From DASZXJ01 sp035545895 (GTDB lineage Bacteria; Planctomycetota; Phycisphaerae; Tepidisphaerales; Tepidisphaeraceae), in contig DASZXJ010000154.1 of assembly GCA_035545895.1 (NCBI GenBank), positions 1 through 16,058 of the forward strand: a DNA stretch of 16,058 bases. Direction: 5' to 3'. This document shows positions 12,150 through 16,058 of the stretch, piece after piece. The translations under genes and the position numbers were made by a program. Each line of letters begins with the position of its first letter. The first letter of the stretch is position 1. The notes beneath the pieces were generated by a model, which made no database searches, was not told the origin of the DNA, and saw only the letters and a list, made by a program, of their open reading frames with translations.

Positions 12150-13535
12150 TCAGGTGCTTGCGACAAAAAGCAGGTTCTGGCAAATGACCATGGTGACAAT
12201 GAGCAGGGATGCATAGGCGATCACCCGATTGGTCTTGCTCCAGCGAGCCAGTTCCATGCCGACGGGGATCGCTAAAAACGGCAGCATGAAATCCCAAATT
12301 CTGGCGGTTTCCAGGGGATATACGCCGGATATCGCGGCTGCGAGAAATTGCAGAACCACCAGCCACGCCAGAGTTCGCCGCGACGGTCCGCCGGAAACGG
12401 TGGCCGATGTGCCGTCGCGCCCGAGAAAGTAATAGATTACCAGCAGCACGCTGATCCAGCCTGTCGTGAGGGCAAACTCGGTCAACATGAACGGCACGAT
12501 TTGCGGATATGGCCGCTGGTCGGGGAAGTTCCTCTTAAACCAGTTCTGGTTTTCATTGGCGCCGAGGAACGTCAAATACGCATCGAATTCCAGTATGACT
12601 CTCAGCGCGAGCAATACAACCAGAGCAGTCGTCATCGTCGCAATTGAAAGTTTGGCATATACCCCCAGCCGATTTTTCAAAGGCCTGTTGCCGGTGAAAA
12701 ATGGAAGCGCCGCCATGAAAACACCGCAGCCCAGAACGGTGTACGTGAGCAATCCGAGCATTCCAAGAATAAACCCCGATGCGATCGCCCAGCGGATCTG
12801 ATTGCGCCGAAGCGCCGCCAGCCAGAAGCCGACCATCGCGCACGTCAGGATGGCCAAAGCAGGGTCGAACATTGGAAAGAAGAGTACGAACCCCGGGCAG
12901 AGCGACATAAAGCTGGCGCCGCAGAATGCCGCTGTCGCATCGCCGAGCATGTTTCGCAGGAACAGATACGTCGCGGGGATTGAAAGCGCACCGAGAAATC
13001 CCAGCACAATCGCGCCGATGATGGCCGCGCGCGAGGTCACGCCAAACAGCTTGATGAACAGCAGCCAATACAAAACGGGACCCGGCGGTTTGGTCCAGGT
13101 ATGCATGTGCATGCGCGGCGCCAGTTTCGGAAAATCATGAATCCACGTCTTAAGCGGGATGTTCATGATCTCTTGTGCGTCCAGAAAATAACCGGTGGCC
13201 AGCGGATGATTGACGATGCGAACGATCGGCTCAAAGCTCGGCGGATTGTCGATGACCATCGCGGAAACAACCATCAGGGACAACGCACTGCTCATGAGCA
13301 GCGCAATCGCAACAGCCCGCGCCAGCCGTGTCGGGCGATCGATCCATTGCGCGATAAAAAACGGCATGCTCGCCAGCGCCATGCAGCCATACACCGGCAA
13401 GGCGGCGAGTCTTCGCCATGGCCAGTACCAGTACGACGGGCCATTGACCCCCTGCACGTGAAGCAACAGCAGCGCCGACAGAACAATCGTTCCGGCAACA
13501 AGCGAGCCGACCTTTAGACGCGATTCAGTCGCCAA
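12150..13535 (-). CDS. Polytopic membrane protein, GT-C-like (downstream tandem copy)
   Basis: A 461-residue protein with about ten or more hydrophobic helices. The longest soluble stretch, about residues 95-150 after helix 3, has DNPPSFEP and the motif MHTWTKPPGPVLYWLLFIKLFGV. It continues with GALSIPATYLFLRNMLGD and FCGASFMSLCPGFVLFFPMFDP. Near the end is YPLETARIWDFMLPFLAIPVGMEL. An acidic residue in the first outer loop and a His/Pro-Pro-Gly loop recall GT-C glycosyltransferases of the ArnT/PMT type, which use lipid-linked sugars at the inner membrane; this is an inference and the family is not identified. Its start overlaps the stop of the upstream paralogue by 11 nt, so translation is probably coupled. 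Confidence 0.8.
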   Translation of the reverse strand: MATESRLKVGSLVAGTIVLSALLLLHVQGVNGPSYWYWPWRRLAALPVYGCMALASMPFFIAQWIDRPTRLARAVAIALLMSSALSLMVVSAMVIDNPPSFEPIVRIVNHPLATGYFLDAQEIMNIPLKTWIHDFPKLAPRMHMHTWTKPPGPVLYWLLFIKLFGVTSRAAIIGAIVLGFLGALSIPATYLFLRNMLGDATAAFCGASFMSLCPGFVLFFPMFDPALAILTCAMVGFWLAALRRNQIRWAIASGFILGMLGLLTYTVLGCGVFMAALPFFTGNRPLKNRLGVYAKLSIATMTTALVVLLALRVILEFDAYLTFLGANENQNWFKRNFPDQRPYPQIVPFMLTEFALTTGWISVLLVIYYFLGRDGTSATVSGGPSRRTLAWLVVLQFLAAAISGVYPLETARIWDFMLPFLAIPVGMELARWSKTNRVIAYASLLIVTMVICQNLLFVAST

Positions 13536-14901
13536 TGAATGTGAGATTCTGACAGATAGCAGCCGTGATTAGCAAGACAGCGCCATACACGATCAATCTT
13601 TCCTTGCGCGTCCAGCTTTGAAGTTCCAGGCCAATTGGGATCATCAGCAACGGCAAAAGAAAGTTCCAAACTCGCGCCGTTTCCAGTGGCAGCAGGCCGG
13701 TCAGCGCAACGATTACCAATTGCAGGATCGCCAGGATTGCGACCATCCATTGTGACGGCGGCTGATCGTTTGGAACGGTCTGTCGCTTCGGTCCGGCAAA
13801 ATAATAAATCGCCAGCAAATAGCTTACCCATGCCGATCCCAGCGCAAAATCGGTCAAATCAAACGGAATCGTCTGTGGCCAGGGACGCTCGCCCGGATGT
13901 TCAGCCAGCAATCTGCGTTGAATGGTCCAGGCAGCGGTGAATGTCTGTATCGGATGAAAACCAAGTGCAAACCGCAATATCACGAGCATGCTGATGGTCG
14001 TGCCTGCAGCGATGGTGGCGTGTTTGGCGATTCGCTCCATTCGCCGACTTCGCGACCAGTCACCGGTCACCAGCGCCACCGCCATCATAAATACGCCGAT
14101 GACCAGAATGTTGTAGGTTATCACCAAAATGAGGCCGAGCGTCGCGCCGAGCATCACCGACCACACCGGCCGATCATCCCTCAGCGCGAGCGACCAGAAT
14201 CCGATCAAGGCGCAACTCAGCAGGATATAAGTCGAGTCAAACATCGGAAAGAAGAGCACAAATCCCGGACTCAGCGCCAGAAAACTTGCTCCACAAAACG
14301 CGGCAACCGAGTCCAGGAGCAGATGTTTCAGCAGCAGATAAGTTGCGGGAATGGCCAGGGCGCCAAAGAGTCCAAGAGTCAGGCCGCCGATAATCGCGCC
14401 TTTTTGTGTCACGCCAAACAGTTTGATGAACACCCACCAGTAAATGACCGGTCCGGGCGGCTTGGTCTGGGAATGCAGGTTCAGATTCGGCATCCGCTGG
14501 GGATAGTCAGCCATCCATTCGCGGATGGAGATGTTGCTGAGGGTCATCGCATCGGTGAAATAGCTTGTCGCCTGCGGATTGCCGATGAGCCGGGGCAGCG
14601 GCGCCATGCTTGGCGGGTCGTCGCGAACCATGACGCCGGCAACACGGATCATCCACGACGAAATCACGAGCAAGGCAATGGCTGCAATGCGAAAGCGGCA
14701 TCTTCGCAGGTCAAGGAATTGAGCGGCAAGGAACGGAATCCCTGCCAGCACAATGCAGGGATATACAAACAGCGCATCAAGCCTCCGCCATCCCCACGCC
14801 CAGTATGAAACCGGCCCATTCACATAGGGCGCGTGGACGATCAATAGCGCGAACATCACCAGCGCCAAAGACACCAGCAGGCCAACCTTCAGACGGGGCA
14901 T
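13525..14901 (-). CDS. Polytopic membrane protein, GT-C-like (upstream tandem copy)
   Basis: A 458-residue paralogue of the next gene. Matching landmarks in the same order are: SYWAWGWRRLDALFVYPC, VMVRDDPPSMAP, LNLHSQTKPPGPVIYWWVFIKLFGVTQKGAIIGG, GALAIPATYLLLKHLLLD, FCGASFLALSPGFVLFFPMFDS, FALGSAWVSYLLAIYYFAG and LPLETARVWNFLLPLLMIPIGLELQSW. It keeps DDPP where the other copy has DNPP. The function is as uncertain as for the copy. The pair is best read as a tandem duplication whose copies have since diverged. ATG 14901 has no clear ribosome site. The gene starts 44 nt after the stop of a broken toxin gene on the same strand, so its promoter may lie inside that remnant. Confidence 0.8.
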   Translation of the reverse strand: MPRLKVGLLVSLALVMFALLIVHAPYVNGPVSYWAWGWRRLDALFVYPCIVLAGIPFLAAQFLDLRRCRFRIAAIALLVISSWMIRVAGVMVRDDPPSMAPLPRLIGNPQATSYFTDAMTLSNISIREWMADYPQRMPNLNLHSQTKPPGPVIYWWVFIKLFGVTQKGAIIGGLTLGLFGALAIPATYLLLKHLLLDSVAAFCGASFLALSPGFVLFFPMFDSTYILLSCALIGFWSLALRDDRPVWSVMLGATLGLILVITYNILVIGVFMMAVALVTGDWSRSRRMERIAKHATIAAGTTISMLVILRFALGFHPIQTFTAAWTIQRRLLAEHPGERPWPQTIPFDLTDFALGSAWVSYLLAIYYFAGPKRQTVPNDQPPSQWMVAILAILQLVIVALTGLLPLETARVWNFLLPLLMIPIGLELQSWTRKERLIVYGAVLLITAAICQNLTFIGD

Positions 14902-14945
14902 GAGCCGGGATTGTCGGCGGAGCGAGGCTTGCGATCAACTTGTCG

Positions 14946-15228
14946 CTACAATGGAAGGATCTCGATTCGGTCCATCATGTCTTCCGGGCCATAACTGGCA
15001 CAGATCAGTTCCAGATCATCAAGTGTGCGGGCAAGAGTTCCACTCAAGTGAGGCCCCCATATCAAACCAGCGAACTTAACGCCGGCGCGTTGTCTTCGAA
15101 CTGCTTCAATAATGAGATCGCGATCCTGGCTGACGAGAACCCTTTACAGCGTCCTCGCTCGATCGAGCAATTCGGGATCGGTTAGAGCGGTTTTCAGGTC
15201 AGTGTACACAGTAGCCGCATTTCTCGAA
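14946..15228 (-). pseudogene. Remnant of a second DUF5615-type toxin gene, with internal stop and missing 5' end
   Basis: This is not an open frame, but the minus-strand translation is clearly coding-like: YTDLKTALTDPELLDRARTL, stop (TAA at 15144-15146), then RVLVSQDRDLIIEAVRRQRAGVKFAGLIWGPHLSGTLARTLDDLELICASYGPEDMMDRIEILPL and TAG at 14946. The order (DPxLLDRA, L-G-R-V-L-x-S-Q-D-x-D, FAGLI, DLELI, NRIEYLPL-like end) matches the DUF5615 subfamily I remember with that ending. The stop falls where Gly of LGRV should be. The N-terminal part is absent: the frame meets the IS630 element at its 5' end. Neither antitoxin nor toxin start is in the window. Confidence 0.75.
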
Positions 15229-16058
15229 TCATCCCTTTGCATCGGCAGCCGTGACGCTGGCGAAGCCGTGGGCTGCGGCCAGTCCCAGTGCTGCGCCGGT
15301 TCGCGGTTCGGCGCTGCGCACCTGCTGCTTGACCTTTGACCAGCAGGGTTCGATCGGATTCAGGTCCGGCGAGTACGGAGGCAGAGGCATCCGTTTCGCC
15401 CACGCTTGCTCGACGGCTTCCTGGACCTGCGCAGCCTTATGGGGCGAGAGATTGTCCCAGACCACGACATCACCGACTCGCAACGCCGGCACCAAGCCTT
15501 GGCGGACGAAGGCGTCGAAGATGTCTGTATCGGTTGCGGCGTCCACCGTGGCTGCTGCGGTCACTCCCTCCAGTCGCAAGGCGCCCAGCATTGTCAGCGT
15601 TTGCCAGTGTCCCTGCGGCACCGCGCCGCCCACACGTTCGCCCGGCGCGCCCCGACCCCGGATGCGAGTCATCGCCGTGTTGATGCCGCTCTCGTCCACC
15701 AAGACCAGCTTGGCCGCGTCCACCTGGGCGATCCGCTTCTTGAAATGCCCTCGCAACGCCCGAACTCGCGCCGTGTCACGCTCCGACGCATGCAGCGTCT
15801 TTTTTTGAGTCCCAGCCGCAACGCCTTCAGCGCCCGGCACAACCTCGGCACGCTCACCACTGCCCCACCCGCTTCCCGCAGCGAGCGACACAATTCCGCC
15901 AGCGTCGCGTCCGGCTTGGCTTTGACCAAGTCGCGCAGCCGCCGCCGATCTCGTTCGCCAATTCGGGGCGTCGGGCCGCGGCCATGGGGCTTTGCGGCGA
16001 TCGAACCGGAATCACGACGGCGACGCAACAGCTTTTGCACAAATGAGCGGCTTACCTC
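15183..16058 (-). mobile_element. IS630-family insertion sequence (3' part, cut by window edge)
   Basis: The element carries the split transposase described next. Its left edge lies between about 15183 and 15228, between the transposase stop (15229) and the point where the toxin reading becomes clear; I could not fix it, because the other end and its inverted repeat are outside. IS630 elements duplicate TA on insertion; TA dinucleotides are present at 15183, 15205 and 15212 (plus strand). Confidence 0.75.
15229..16058 (-). CDS. IS630-family transposase, two frames joined at an A7 slippery run (5' end outside)
   Basis: A DDE transposase. In the first frame (16058 to about 15803) it reads EVSRSFVQKLLRRRRDSGSIAAKPHGRGPTPRIGERDRRRLRDLVKAKPDATLAELCRSL, the helix-turn-helix part. 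In the second frame (about 15805 to 15229) it has the catalytic domain: VDESGIN (Asp at 15694-15696), VVWDNLSPHKA (Asp at 15454-15456) and PYSPDLNPIEPCWSKVK (Glu at 15349-15351). The join is at seven A's on the minus strand (plus 15800-15806), where a -1 shift continues LKK into KTLHASERD. Programmed -1 shifting at such runs is known in this family. All three catalytic residues are present, so the element could be active. The frame is open to the window edge, so GTG at 16040 is not the true start; about 60 N-terminal residues lie outside. Confidence 0.88.

Noticed and set aside
13897..14808. A 303-codon plus-strand open frame opposite the first membrane-protein gene
   Set aside because: It is antisense to a well-supported polytopic protein, and the translation is rich in His, Gln and Arg without any domain pattern.

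Overview
This window looks like chromosomal DNA from a planctomycete, possibly of the Phycisphaerae type; that placement is an inference. The support is a short membrane protein ending in an H-X9-DG motif (3370-3921), a C-x2-C...CPECG zinc ribbon of the style common in that phylum (9277 onward), divergent FolD and small lipoprotein genes, and abundant interspersed palindromic repeats. There are no rRNA or tRNA genes and no CRISPR array.

Layout. 1-898 is the end of a complex I operon (nuoH 3' end, nuoI). 899-1650 is a REP-associated tyrosine transposase (RAYT) bracketed by a perfect 28-bp inverted repeat, with a third REP copy outside. 1666-3078 holds a leftward pair of conserved unknown genes and a rightward lipoprotein. 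3079-3369 is a terminator followed by a 175-bp nested palindrome. 3370-5043 is leftward proB followed 3 nt later by the H-X9-DG protein gene. 5044-5545 is a long regulatory/repeat region with a second REP-like doublet. 5546-7096 carries a B12-fold protein and a secreted 3D-domain (wall-active type) protein; their leaders share two 11-mers, and the second leader is predicted to be structured. 7101-7625 is a leftward lipoprotein.

7718-8587 is a folD-type gene whose active-site residues are mostly replaced. It is followed by a DUF433 antitoxin and a DUF5615 toxin broken by a one-base frameshift (8618-9267). 9277-10734 is a secreted or membrane-anchored protein of probable beta-propeller type. 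10896-14901 is leftward: two tandem paralogous polytopic membrane proteins (GT-C-like) overlapping by 11 nt, then a secreted DUF4861 protein with its own promoter and ribosome binding site. 14946-16058 is the wreck of a second DUF5615-type toxin gene, with an in-frame stop, cut by an IS630-family element whose transposase is split by an A7 frameshift site and runs off the window.

The genes form no single pathway. The coherent themes are: (i) at least three palindromic repeat families with a similar TTTAGC-like end, one attached to a RAYT; (ii) two PIN-like toxins, both inactivated by different lesions; (iii) several apparently leaderless starts, with a -10-like hexamer 6-8 nt before ATG, next to genes with ordinary Shine-Dalgarno sites; (iv) enzyme-like proteins (FolD, B12 domain) lacking hallmark ligand or catalytic residues.
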